Assembly: GCF_028021195.1 (NCBI RefSeq)
Contig: NZ_CP115668.1
Coordinates: 434,001-498,000 of the forward strand
DNA length: 64,000 bases
Source: Cutibacterium equinum
Lineage (GTDB): Bacteria; Actinomycetota; Actinomycetes; Propionibacteriales; Propionibacteriaceae
Direction of reading: 5' to 3'
A program made the translations under genes and the position numbers. Below are positions 18,275 to 26,168 of the stretch, piece by piece (position 1 is the first letter of the stretch; the number at the start of each line of letters is the position of its first letter). The notes beneath the pieces were generated by a model. The model did no database searches and had not been told where the DNA came from. It saw only the letters and a list, made by a program, of their open reading frames with translations.

Positions 18275-19405
18275 ATGGATTCCTTGCCAACAACGATGCG
18301 TGCCGCCGTCCTACGAAAGCCCGGTGAGCCGCTCGTCATCGAAACCCTCAACGTTCCCAGGCCACGTCATGGCGAGGTCCTCCTCAAGGTCATCGCCTGC
18401 GGCCTGTGTCACTCCGACTTGCACGTCCTGGGCGGGGCGATCAGCTTTCCTGTCCCGGCGGTTCTCGGCCATGAGGTCAGTGGCGTCATCGTTGAACTTG
18501 GTGATGGTCTGGATCATTCCGGCCTCGAAATTGGACAGCGGGTCTCGGGCGGATTTCTCATGCCTTGCGGTGAGTGTGAAGCTTGTCGTCAGGGGCGAGA
18601 CGACCTGTGCGGGCCGTTCTTCGAGATGAACCGGCTGAAGGGGACTCTCTACGATGGACAAACGCGACTGTTTTCTCCGGACGGCGAACCGGTTGCGATG
18701 TACTCGATGGGTGCTCTCGCACAGTACTGCGTCGTCCCTGCGACGGCTGTTGTGCCGCTGCCAGCAGGGCTTGATCCGCTCAACTCCGCCATCCTTGGGT
18801 GCGCGGCGATGACCGCCTATGGAGCGGTCCGTCGCGGCGCAGACTTGAGGTATGGCGAGTCTGTGGCAGTTGTTGCCACAGGGGGAGTGGGGTCGAATAT
18901 CTTGCAAGTTGCCAGCGCGATGGGGGCTGATCCCATCATCGCCATTGATGTCAAGGACGAGAAACTGGCGGAAGCCAGGAGCCTTGGCGCCACCCATACC
19001 GTCAACTCTGTCAAGGAAGACGCCAGGCGGAGAGTCCTCGAGATCACGGGCGGGCGAGGTGTCCAGATTGCCTTCGAGGCATTGGGCATACCTGCCACGT
19101 GGACGACGGCTCTGGATGTCCTGGCTGATGGTGGACGCATGGTTCCTGTGGGGCTGGGAGCGGGAGTGCAGACTGCCGGTGTGGAGATCAACAGGACGGT
19201 CCGGCGTGGCCAGTCGATCTTGGGATCCTACGGTGCGCGCACGCGAGTCGACTTGCCTGCCGTCGTTGCCATGGCTGCTCGCGGCATCATTGATGTCGAC
19301 AAGGTTGTCAACAAGGTGTTCAGTCTCGATGAGGTCAACGAGGGCTACGCCATGCTTCGAGATGGTGCGATGGTCGGTCGTGGCGTGATCGACATGTCCT
19401 TGTGA
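18275..19405 (+). CDS. Zinc-dependent alcohol dehydrogenase-family protein
   Basis: The 376-residue medium-chain dehydrogenase has the catalytic zinc site ACGLCHSDLH near residue 42 and the GHE motif VLGHEVSG near 67. The structural zinc cluster PCGECEACRQGRDDLC lies near 100, and the NAD-binding glycines VATGGVGSN near 205. ATG 18275 is preceded at the right distance by AAAGGAG; the ATG at 18254 lies upstream of that site and is less likely. It sits between iolT and iolE. It may oxidise or reduce an inositol-derived polyol or aldehyde; the substrate is unknown. Confidence 0.85.
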   Translation: MDSLPTTMRAAVLRKPGEPLVIETLNVPRPRHGEVLLKVIACGLCHSDLHVLGGAISFPVPAVLGHEVSGVIVELGDGLDHSGLEIGQRVSGGFLMPCGECEACRQGRDDLCGPFFEMNRLKGTLYDGQTRLFSPDGEPVAMYSMGALAQYCVVPATAVVPLPAGLDPLNSAILGCAAMTAYGAVRRGADLRYGESVAVVATGGVGSNILQVASAMGADPIIAIDVKDEKLAEARSLGATHTVNSVKEDARRRVLEITGGRGVQIAFEALGIPATWTTALDVLADGGRMVPVGLGAGVQTAGVEINRTVRRGQSILGSYGARTRVDLPAVVAMAARGIIDVDKVVNKVFSLDEVNEGYAMLRDGAMVGRGVIDMSL

Positions 19406-19416
19406 CGGCCGATATT

Positions 19417-19449
19417 GGGTCCGGGGCCGAGTGCGGCCCCGGACCCTTT
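19417..19449 (+). terminator. Terminator of the alcohol dehydrogenase gene
   Basis: A perfect 13-bp stem GGGTCCGGGGCCG/CGGCCCCGGACCC with tetraloop AGTG is followed by TTTG. Confidence 0.85.
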
Positions 19450-19481
19450 GCCGCTATCGGTGAGGCTGGTCCATCAACGGG

Positions 19482-19515
19482 GCTTGGCCCGTCCTCTGGC
19501 GAGAACGGGCCAAGC
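19482..19515. terminator. Hairpin between converging adh and iolE
   Basis: GCTTGGCCCGT pairs with ACGGGCCAAGC over 11 bp with a 12-base loop. No strong U-tract is seen on either strand; probably it serves iolE. Confidence 0.5.
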
Positions 19516-19562
19516 GCCATGATGCAACCGATTTGAGGCGACGTTGCAGGGTATGTGTTGGT

Positions 19563-20426
19563 TTATCGTCCCAGTGACGCCAAGGCCTCGTAGGACTTCT
19601 TCGCGTTGATGATGGGGCCGCTGCCCGCCGGTGGCTCCTCGTTGATCATGATGTCCTGCTCCAGGACGTAGTAGCCGTCAAATCCGGCCTCGTCGAGGAG
19701 TTTCACGATGGCGGCGAAATCGATGTCTCCCTCTCCGATGGGCGCGAACATCCCTGAGCGGATGCCTTCTGACCAGGTGATCTCGCCTGGTAGAAGCTTG
19801 TCAGTCATGTCCTTGTGAACGTCCTTGGCGTGGATGATGTCGACACGGTTGGCATACTCGCGCACCAACTCGACGACGTCCGTACCACCGCACGCCAGGT
19901 GGCCTGTGTCCAGGCACAGCCCAATCGAGGAGTTGTCGAGCACTCGAATCACTTCGTCACGGTTCTGGACCATCGTTCCCCAATGGGGGTGCAGGCAGGC
20001 CGTGACGTTGCGACTGGCGCAGACTTCTCGGATACGGTCAAGGTTGGTGAACAGAGTGTTCCAACCTGCCTCGTCGAGGACTGGGCGGTTGTCGTATCCC
20101 TCGCGTCCGGAGTCCGCGGCGAGGATCAGATAGTCACCTCCAGCGGCTTCGAAAGCGTCAAGCTCTTTGTTCACCATGGGAATCGGATCGAAGTCTGGAT
20201 CGTGCATGACGGACAGGAAGAACGCGCCCACGGGCTTGAGGCCGTACTTTTTCACCTCCGCGGCGCGGGCTTCGGCCTCAATAGGCAGCCAACCTTGGGG
20301 GCCAAACTCGGTAGCTGTGAGGCCAATCTGCTTCATCTCAGTCAGGACGCGCTCTGGAGTCATCTGGTAACCCCAGTTCGGAACCTCGCACACGCCCCAG
20401 CTGATGGGCGCTCCGGCAATCTTCAT
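19563..20426 (-). CDS. iolE: Inosose dehydratase-type TIM-barrel protein
   Basis: IolE dehydrates 2-keto-myo-inositol to the trihydroxycyclohexanedione used by IolD. The 287-residue protein begins MKIAGAPISWGVCEVPNWG, a signature start of IolE-like proteins. It shows barrel metal-site elements: TATEFGPQGW near residue 37, CLHPHWGTMVQ, CLDTGHLACGG, HAKDVHKD and the terminal YVLEQD. GAGGAG lies just upstream of this ATG; the open frame continues to 20543 without better support. It is divergent from iolG, with an operator candidate on each side of the shared promoter. Confidence 0.88.
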   Translation of the reverse strand: MKIAGAPISWGVCEVPNWGYQMTPERVLTEMKQIGLTATEFGPQGWLPIEAEARAAEVKKYGLKPVGAFFLSVMHDPDFDPIPMVNKELDAFEAAGGDYLILAADSGREGYDNRPVLDEAGWNTLFTNLDRIREVCASRNVTACLHPHWGTMVQNRDEVIRVLDNSSIGLCLDTGHLACGGTDVVELVREYANRVDIIHAKDVHKDMTDKLLPGEITWSEGIRSGMFAPIGEGDIDFAAIVKLLDEAGFDGYYVLEQDIMINEEPPAGSGPIINAKKSYEALASLGR

Positions 20427-20488
20427 CGATGTGCTCCTCGTGTCTCGCGGGCCTGAGCTCCTATGCTTCAGGCTCCTTGTCGTAGTAT

Positions 20489-20500
20489 ATGTCCTGTCAA
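20489..20500. promoter_or_regulatory. Inositol-regulon operator candidate, iolE promoter
   Basis: ATGTCCTGTCAA differs by one base from the tal operator core and lies 63 bp upstream of iolE. Confidence 0.55.
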
Positions 20501-20553
20501 TAGAGAGGGCAATAGTTGCCCAAGTTCGGAGAATCTCCGGCAAGGACGCTACT

Positions 20554-20565
20554 TTGTGCTAACAT
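20554..20565. promoter_or_regulatory. Inositol-regulon operator candidate, iolG promoter
   Basis: TTGTGCTAACAT is the exact reverse complement of the site at 13140. It lies 59 bp upstream of iolG. Confidence 0.55.
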
Positions 20566-20624
20566 AATGGAAACTCGCCGTCACCGGTGGGTGCTCAGCT
20601 TTGTCGAACACGGGAGTTCACAGC

Positions 20625-21611
20625 ATGATCAACATTGCCATCATCGGAGCCGGACGCATCGGCCACGTACACGCTCGAGCTATTGGGGCCCGTGACGATG
20701 TCACGTTGGCGCTCATCTGTGATCCATTCGAACAGAATGCGCGTGCTCTCGCCGAAAAATACGGTGTGAGGTACTGCTTGGATCCAGATGACGTTTTCGA
20801 CGATCCCACTATCGACGCCGTCGTCATTGGATCTCCAACGCAGTTTCACGTTGACCACATACTCAAGGCGGTCAACAGCGGTAAACGAGTGATGTGTGAG
20901 AAGCCGATTGCACTTGACATCGAGTCCGCCAAGAGGTGCATTGACGAGCTCGGTGATCGCGCTGATCAGGTGATGATGGGCTTCAACCGTCGCTTTGATC
21001 CTACTTTCAGTGCCTTGAAGAGGCGTCTCGATGATGGCGAGATTGGTGCTCTGCAACAATTCATCGTCGTATCCCGAGACCCAGCGGCTCCGCCCGCTTC
21101 CTACATTGCGGGTTCTGGCGGCATCTTCAAGGACATGACGATCCACGACTTCGACATGGTGAGACACTTCCTCGGCGACATCGCTGAGGTCAATGCCGTG
21201 GGCACCAATGTCTGTCCAGAGATTGCGGAGCAGGGAGATCTCGATCAGGTGATCGTCACTCTGAAGTCTCGTGACGGCAAGCTCGCCACGATCGTCAACT
21301 CGCGGACGTGCGCGTTTGGATATGACCAGCGCATTGAGGCTTTCGGCGCTGCCGGCATGCTCAGTGCCGACAACCTGACCGCGACCGCAGTGCGCAAGGC
21401 CACCAGCACCCAAACTGAGGCGAAGACCGCGGTTTTGGACTTCTTCCTCGAGCGTTACGAGGATGCCTACCGTATTGAGTTGGAGACGTTCCTGGACTCA
21501 ATCGCCGTCGGCGGTGTGGTCTCTCCGTCGGTACGTGATGGCTACGAGGCCTTGGTCCTGGCCGATGCGGCATCGCGTAGCGCCAAGGAGCATCGCGTCG
21601 TCACGCTCTGA
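20625..21611 (+). CDS. iolG: Inositol 2-dehydrogenase
   Basis: IolG oxidises myo-inositol to 2-keto-myo-inositol with NAD. The 328-residue protein has the Rossmann motif IGAGRIGHVHARAI at residue 6 onwards, the catalytic lysine in VMCEKPIALD near 95, and the catalytic DMTIHDFDMVRHFLG aspartate/histidine motif near 170. GGGAG lies about nine bases upstream of the ATG. It closes the inositol island; the next gene starts 22 bp further on. Confidence 0.92.
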   Translation: MINIAIIGAGRIGHVHARAIGARDDVTLALICDPFEQNARALAEKYGVRYCLDPDDVFDDPTIDAVVIGSPTQFHVDHILKAVNSGKRVMCEKPIALDIESAKRCIDELGDRADQVMMGFNRRFDPTFSALKRRLDDGEIGALQQFIVVSRDPAAPPASYIAGSGGIFKDMTIHDFDMVRHFLGDIAEVNAVGTNVCPEIAEQGDLDQVIVTLKSRDGKLATIVNSRTCAFGYDQRIEAFGAAGMLSADNLTATAVRKATSTQTEAKTAVLDFFLERYEDAYRIELETFLDSIAVGGVVSPSVRDGYEALVLADAASRSAKEHRVVTL

Positions 21612-21621
21612 CGCCTATCGG

Positions 21622-21627
21622 TACAAT
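21622..21627 (+). promoter_or_regulatory. -10 box of leaderless CAAX protease transcript
   Basis: TACAAT lies exactly six bases before the GTG at 21634; there is no ribosome-binding site. Confidence 0.6.
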
Positions 21628-21633
21628 CCCTGG

Positions 21634-22608
21634 GTGAGCATTGACGACCAACATTCTGCGGATCCAGTGCCGTCAACAGAGGGCACCGGATCCGCGGGAG
21701 TGCCGTCAACACAGGGCGCAGACGCCCCGAAGGCATCTCGTGCTCGCGAGCGTCCCGTCGATGAGTTTCTGGCCGGAGCTGGAACTCTTCACCCATTGCT
21801 GTCCCTGCTGGCCGCAATGGCCATCTTCGGGGTGGGACAAGGTGTTTTCGCGTTTGTGCTCACGGCGTTGGTGGGGGGCCATCCCGATGCCCAGACCTCG
21901 ACGATCCTGCTTCTGGCGTCATTCGCGGGGGTCTGGTTGGTGCTGTGGTTGTGGATGAGGTTCGTCGAGCAGCGGCCGATGGCGTGCCTGGGTTTGCGCG
22001 GGCCCGCTCGCGACGTCGGGATCGGCGTGGCGATCGCGGTTGCGATCTTGGCGGTTGACGTTGTCGTCATGACGGGCCTCGGTCAGGTTCGGATGGCGTG
22101 GGCCCGTCCCGATGCCACGGCAGCGGTGCTCACCGTCGCCTCGCTCGCGTTGTTCTTGGTCCAGGGATGTGCCGAGGAGGTCGTGCTGCGTGGCTACCTC
22201 ATGCAGTCGCTGGCAGCGAGGTGGGGGATTCCTGCCGGTCTGGCCATCCAAGCTGTCGTCTTTGCTGCCCTCCATGGCGCAAACCCAGGGATGACGTGGA
22301 TCGCACTGGTCAACGTTGCGGGATATGGCCTCATGTTGGGTCTATTGGTGATCTGGCGAGGAAATCTGATCGCCGCGATGGGGTTTCACACTGTCTGGAA
22401 CTGGTTGCAGGGAGTGGTGTTGGGATTCGACGTCTCCGGACTGGGATTCAGATACACCCTGATGACTGTTGATCCCACGGACGGATCCCGCTCCTGGATC
22501 ACCGGAGGAACCTTCGGGGCAGAGGGATCCATCATCAGCACCCTCGCCCTCGTCATCCTCGTGACCGGCCTGATCGTGACGATTCGACGAGACTGGCGCA
22601 AGAATTAG
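21634..22608 (+). CDS. CPBP-family intramembrane metalloprotease
   Basis: The 324-residue protein has a hydrophilic N-terminus of about 45 residues rich in S, T and P, then about eight hydrophobic segments. The CPBP/Abi motif 1 EEVVLRGYL (EExxxR) lies near residue 190, and motif 2 is FAALHGANPG. These define CAAX-processing or bacteriocin-immunity type membrane proteases. The substrate is unknown. The GTG start was chosen because TACAAT sits six bases before it, while the frame continues upstream into iolG coding sequence. It is followed 3 bp later by cutC. Confidence 0.85.
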   Translation: MSIDDQHSADPVPSTEGTGSAGVPSTQGADAPKASRARERPVDEFLAGAGTLHPLLSLLAAMAIFGVGQGVFAFVLTALVGGHPDAQTSTILLLASFAGVWLVLWLWMRFVEQRPMACLGLRGPARDVGIGVAIAVAILAVDVVVMTGLGQVRMAWARPDATAAVLTVASLALFLVQGCAEEVVLRGYLMQSLAARWGIPAGLAIQAVVFAALHGANPGMTWIALVNVAGYGLMLGLLVIWRGNLIAAMGFHTVWNWLQGVVLGFDVSGLGFRYTLMTVDPTDGSRSWITGGTFGAEGSIISTLALVILVTGLIVTIRRDWRKN

Positions 22609-22611
22609 AAC

Positions 22612-23298
22612 ATGGCATTGCTCGAGGTCATCTGTCTGCACGAGAACGACGCCAAGCGGGCAGCACAGGGAGGGGCCGATCGCATCGAATTGGTCGGCAC
22701 CATGGACGACGACGGTCTTGCGCCCAGCCCGGAATTGCTGGCACGCACTCTCAGCGTCGTCGACATCCCGGTGCGTCCCATGATGCGCCTGGACAGTGGA
22801 TTTCGTGCCGGTCCGCGCAGGCGTGACGAAATGGTCCACCTGCTGAGCACCTATCGCGATCTTGGCGCTGACGGTCCGGTGCTGGGATTTCTCGACGAAG
22901 CCACCGGGGTCGACATCGAGACCGTCACCGAGCTCACCGAGGGCTGGTCAGGCTGGACCTTTCACCGAGCCATCGACAACAGCCTGGAGCCCGACAAGGC
23001 ATGGGTGCAACTGCTGACTCTGCCGAGGCTGGATCAGGTCCTCACTGCCGGATCACCGCGAGGCATCGAGCACGGTCTCGACGACCTCATCTCCCGAGCC
23101 GAGGCCAACCCTCGAGTGGCCGAGCTCATCATGGCCGGCGGTGGCCTGCGTCCCGAGCACGTCCCGTGGCTGTATCGGGCCGGTGTGCGTGCCTTCCACA
23201 TTGGCAGCCCGGCCCGACCTCAGGGGTCCTGGAAGGCGTGGGTGGACGCCGATTTGGTGCGCTCCTGGCGCGACCTGCTTGATCGCCTCGCCGGCTGA
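22612..23298 (+). CDS. cutC: CutC-family protein
   Basis: The 228-residue TIM-barrel protein begins ALLEVICLHENDAKRAAQGGADRIELVG, the classical CutC start. It contains RPMMRLDSGFR and the strongly conserved TFHRAID and LTAGSPRGIEHGLDDL regions. CutC was first linked to copper tolerance, but a true role in copper is disputed and the enzymatic activity is not established. It directly follows the CPBP protease gene, probably in one operon. Confidence 0.9.
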   Translation: MALLEVICLHENDAKRAAQGGADRIELVGTMDDDGLAPSPELLARTLSVVDIPVRPMMRLDSGFRAGPRRRDEMVHLLSTYRDLGADGPVLGFLDEATGVDIETVTELTEGWSGWTFHRAIDNSLEPDKAWVQLLTLPRLDQVLTAGSPRGIEHGLDDLISRAEANPRVAELIMAGGGLRPEHVPWLYRAGVRAFHIGSPARPQGSWKAWVDADLVRSWRDLLDRLAG

Positions 23299-23441
23299 GA
23301 CAAAGCGGAGGAGTTGGGGGTTTCAGAGCGCGCAAAGCCCCATGTCCTGGGTGCCTGGGCACGGAAGGGGAATTCACCGTGGTCGTTCTCGGCGCCCTGG
23401 GATGCTGGGGTGGTGGCCTACGAAGACTGTGTTGATGGTGA

Positions 23442-24404
23442 TTACGAAGGAGCCGTCGCGCTGTCTGGCTGGTGGCGCGCAATGATCCGTGCCATCCCCT
23501 CAATAGTTTCGATGAGGGTCTCCATGGAGGCGTCGGTCGAATGGGTCAGCCCCACCGCGGTGTATCCCTTTGTTCCGGTGGAAGCCACGGAATTGACGTG
23601 CCAGCCATCCTCGCGTGGCAGCCAACCATTCTTGACGTGGGGCGATCGCATTCCAGCCGTCATGCCCCAGTCCTGATCTTTTTCGACGTTGGACATGAGT
23701 TTTTGGGCATAGGTCCGCATGGACTCAGGGATGATCTTGTTGGGGCAGAAGATGTGGTCTGCGAGGACAACTTGGTCTGCGGCCGTCGTCGAGGTCAATC
23801 CCCAGCGACCTTCGGGATCGAAGGTGGTGTGAGTGGCTCCCATGCGGTGCATCGCCTTGCGGACCCCGTCGGCCTCACCGGCTTTGCTCCACAAAGCGGT
23901 CGCGGCGTCATTGCTGGATTCCTCGATCATCGGTGCCAGAAGGTCCTTTTCGGAGTCAGACAGCTGACGATTCTCACCCGCTGCCTGGATCATGACCGTC
24001 TCCATGATTGCGAGCTTGATGATCGACGCCGTGATGTAATGCGTGGCTCCGTGGTTGAGGACATGAATCTCGCGGTTCCCATGCACCCTCATGGCCACCG
24101 ACTGCTCGCCATCGCGAGAGTCGAGGTACTTCTTGAGTTCATCCTCGTAGGGGAACGCGACATAGGGTCCAGGATCAGCCGGATTAGTCACTTTCGTCGG
24201 GGTATGCCGGGGACGCTGCTGGTGCGTCGAGTGAGTCGGGTCAGTCGATTGCGTCGGGGGAGTCGGGGGAGTCGGGTGAGTCGGGGGAGTCGGGTGGCTC
24301 TGTCTGTTCGTAGCCTGGATTACCGGTAGGCCGATGGCCGCACCAGTCGCAGCAATCAAGCCGCCCAGCGCGACACGCCTGGAGATCGGTGCTTTCCCAG
24401 ACAA
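23442..24404 (-). CDS. Tat-exported class A beta-lactamase-fold serine hydrolase
   Basis: The 320-residue protein has a Tat-like signal (ISRRVALGGLIAATGAAIG), then a Pro/Thr-rich linker of about 40 residues with repeated TPPT units, then a class A beta-lactamase domain. Visible active-site elements are SIIK (SxxK), SSN in EESSNDAAT (SDN position) and KNGW where KTG is usual. It could be a lactamase or a D,D-peptidase-like hydrolase, and resistance should not be assumed. The start is TTG at 24404 with AGGAGA six bases upstream; the longer frame reaching 24551 would overlap the helicase gene. Confidence 0.75.
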   Translation of the reverse strand: MSGKAPISRRVALGGLIAATGAAIGLPVIQATNRQSHPTPPTHPTPPTPPTQSTDPTHSTHQQRPRHTPTKVTNPADPGPYVAFPYEDELKKYLDSRDGEQSVAMRVHGNREIHVLNHGATHYITASIIKLAIMETVMIQAAGENRQLSDSEKDLLAPMIEESSNDAATALWSKAGEADGVRKAMHRMGATHTTFDPEGRWGLTSTTAADQVVLADHIFCPNKIIPESMRTYAQKLMSNVEKDQDWGMTAGMRSPHVKNGWLPREDGWHVNSVASTGTKGYTAVGLTHSTDASMETLIETIEGMARIIARHQPDSATAPS

Positions 24405-24447
24405 ATTCGTTCTCCTATTCCAACACCCGTTACGTTCACGTCCATTC

Positions 24448-26106
24448 TCATGCTGTCGAGTCCAAGGCGTCCAAGTCATCGGCGTCAACGATGCGGTATG
24501 AGTACCCCTGTTCGGCAAGGAAGCGCTGACGATGACTGGCGAACTCGGCATCGACGGTATCCCGCGAGACTACCGCGTAGAACCGGGCGACGATCCCGTC
24601 CTTGGGCCGAAGCAGACGTCCCAGACGCTGGGCTTCCTCCTGACGAGACCCGAAGGCTCCCGAGACCTGGATGGCGACCTCGGCGCTTGGCAGGTCAATG
24701 GAGAAATTGGCGACCTTGGAGACCACGAGCAGGTCGATCTTCCCCTCCCGGAAATCCTGGTAGATCTCTTGACGCCGGGTAGGTGTCGTCGCACCGGTGA
24801 TGATCGGGCACTCCAATTCGTCGGCCAACTCTTCCAACTGGTCGACGTACTGGCCGATGACCAGGGTCGGTTGGCCCCGATGGCGGGCTACTAGGTCCGC
24901 AACCACCCGGTTCTTGATGGGCAGGGTCGCGGCCATCCGGTAACGAACGTCAGGTTCAGCCATGGCGCAGGCCATTCGGTCAGATTCAGGCAAACTCACC
25001 CGCACCTCGACGCAATCGGCAGGAGCGATCCACCCCTGGGCTTCGATTTCTTTCCAGGGGGCGTCGTAGCGCTTGGGGCCGATGAGGGTGAACACATCAT
25101 CCTCGTGCCCATCCTCGCGTACCAGGGTGGCCGTCAAGCCGAGACGACGACGCGCCTGCAAGTCGGCCGTCATGCGGAAGACCGGGGCGGGTAGCAGGTG
25201 AACCTCGTCATAAATCACCAAACCCCAGTCGCGGGCCTCGAAAAGCTCCAGATGCGGATGTACGCCATGACGTTTGGTGGTGATGACCTGATACGTGGCG
25301 ATCGTCACGGGGCGGACCTGTTTGCGCGACCCGGAATACTCCCCGATCTCGTCAGGGGTGAGCGAGGTGCGGCGGACGAGCTCCTCTTTCCATTGCCGGG
25401 CGGAGACCGTGTTGGTGACGAGGATGAGCGTCGTGGATCGAGCCAAGCTCATGGCTGTCGCCCCGACGACGGTCTTGCCGGCTCCGCAGGGCAGCACGAC
25501 AACCCCGGACCCGCCGTCCCAGAACGACTCTGCCGCCACCCGCTGGTACGGCCGCAGGCCCCACCCATCCTCGGTCAGATCGATGTCGTGGTGCTCGCCG
25601 TCGACGTATCCGGCGAGGTCCTCCGCCGGCCAGCCGAGTTTCAGCAGGGTCTGTTTCAGGACGCCGCGCTGTGACGGGTGGACCACCGCCGTCTCGTCGT
25701 CGATCTGGTCACCGACGAGACCACGCACTGACGTGGATCGCAGTACCTCGGTGAGTACGGCCTTGTCGGTCGACACCAGGACGAGCCCATGGGTGGGGTG
25801 TTTCTCGATGCGCAACCGGCCATAGCGTGACATCGTCTCGGTGACGTCGATGAGGAGCCCGGAGGCCACCGGGTAGCGGGAGTACCGCATGAGAGTGTCG
25901 ACGACCTGTTCGGCGTCGTGACCAGCGGCCATGGCATTCCACAAACCCAGTGGGGTCAGTCGGTAGGTGTGGATGTGTTCGGGAGCCCGTTCCAGTTCCG
26001 CAAAAGGGGAGATGGCATGACGACACTCGTCCGCCAGAGGATGATCGACCTCCAGCAGGAGGGTGCGATCGGACTGGACAATGAGGGGGCCCGGTACAGA
26101 AGTCAT
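24448..26106 (-). CDS. XPB/Ssl2-type DNA helicase
   Basis: The 552-residue superfamily 2 helicase resembles the XPB subunit of eukaryotic TFIIH. After an N-terminal damage-recognition-like domain come the Walker A motif LPCGAGKTVVGA near residue 207, DEVH box IYDEVHLLPAP, motif III GLTATLVRED, and motif VI QRLGRLLRPK near 490. Bacterial XPB homologues unwind DNA 3' to 5' in vitro; their repair role in vivo is unclear. The likely start is the ATG at 26106; the frame extends upstream without support. It lies just after its partner gene on the same strand. Confidence 0.9.
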   Translation of the reverse strand: MTSVPGPLIVQSDRTLLLEVDHPLADECRHAISPFAELERAPEHIHTYRLTPLGLWNAMAAGHDAEQVVDTLMRYSRYPVASGLLIDVTETMSRYGRLRIEKHPTHGLVLVSTDKAVLTEVLRSTSVRGLVGDQIDDETAVVHPSQRGVLKQTLLKLGWPAEDLAGYVDGEHHDIDLTEDGWGLRPYQRVAAESFWDGGSGVVVLPCGAGKTVVGATAMSLARSTTLILVTNTVSARQWKEELVRRTSLTPDEIGEYSGSRKQVRPVTIATYQVITTKRHGVHPHLELFEARDWGLVIYDEVHLLPAPVFRMTADLQARRRLGLTATLVREDGHEDDVFTLIGPKRYDAPWKEIEAQGWIAPADCVEVRVSLPESDRMACAMAEPDVRYRMAATLPIKNRVVADLVARHRGQPTLVIGQYVDQLEELADELECPIITGATTPTRRQEIYQDFREGKIDLLVVSKVANFSIDLPSAEVAIQVSGAFGSRQEEAQRLGRLLRPKDGIVARFYAVVSRDTVDAEFASHRQRFLAEQGYSYRIVDADDLDALDSTA

Positions 26107-26168
26107 CGCTTCCAGTATCGCCCCTGACCCCAGATTTGTTCCCTCCCACAGGGGTTGATGAGACGTCG

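Noticed and set aside
23442..24404. Beta-lactamase resistance gene
   Set aside because: The fold is class A-like, but KNGW replaces KTG and no resistance context is seen, so only a serine hydrolase is claimed.
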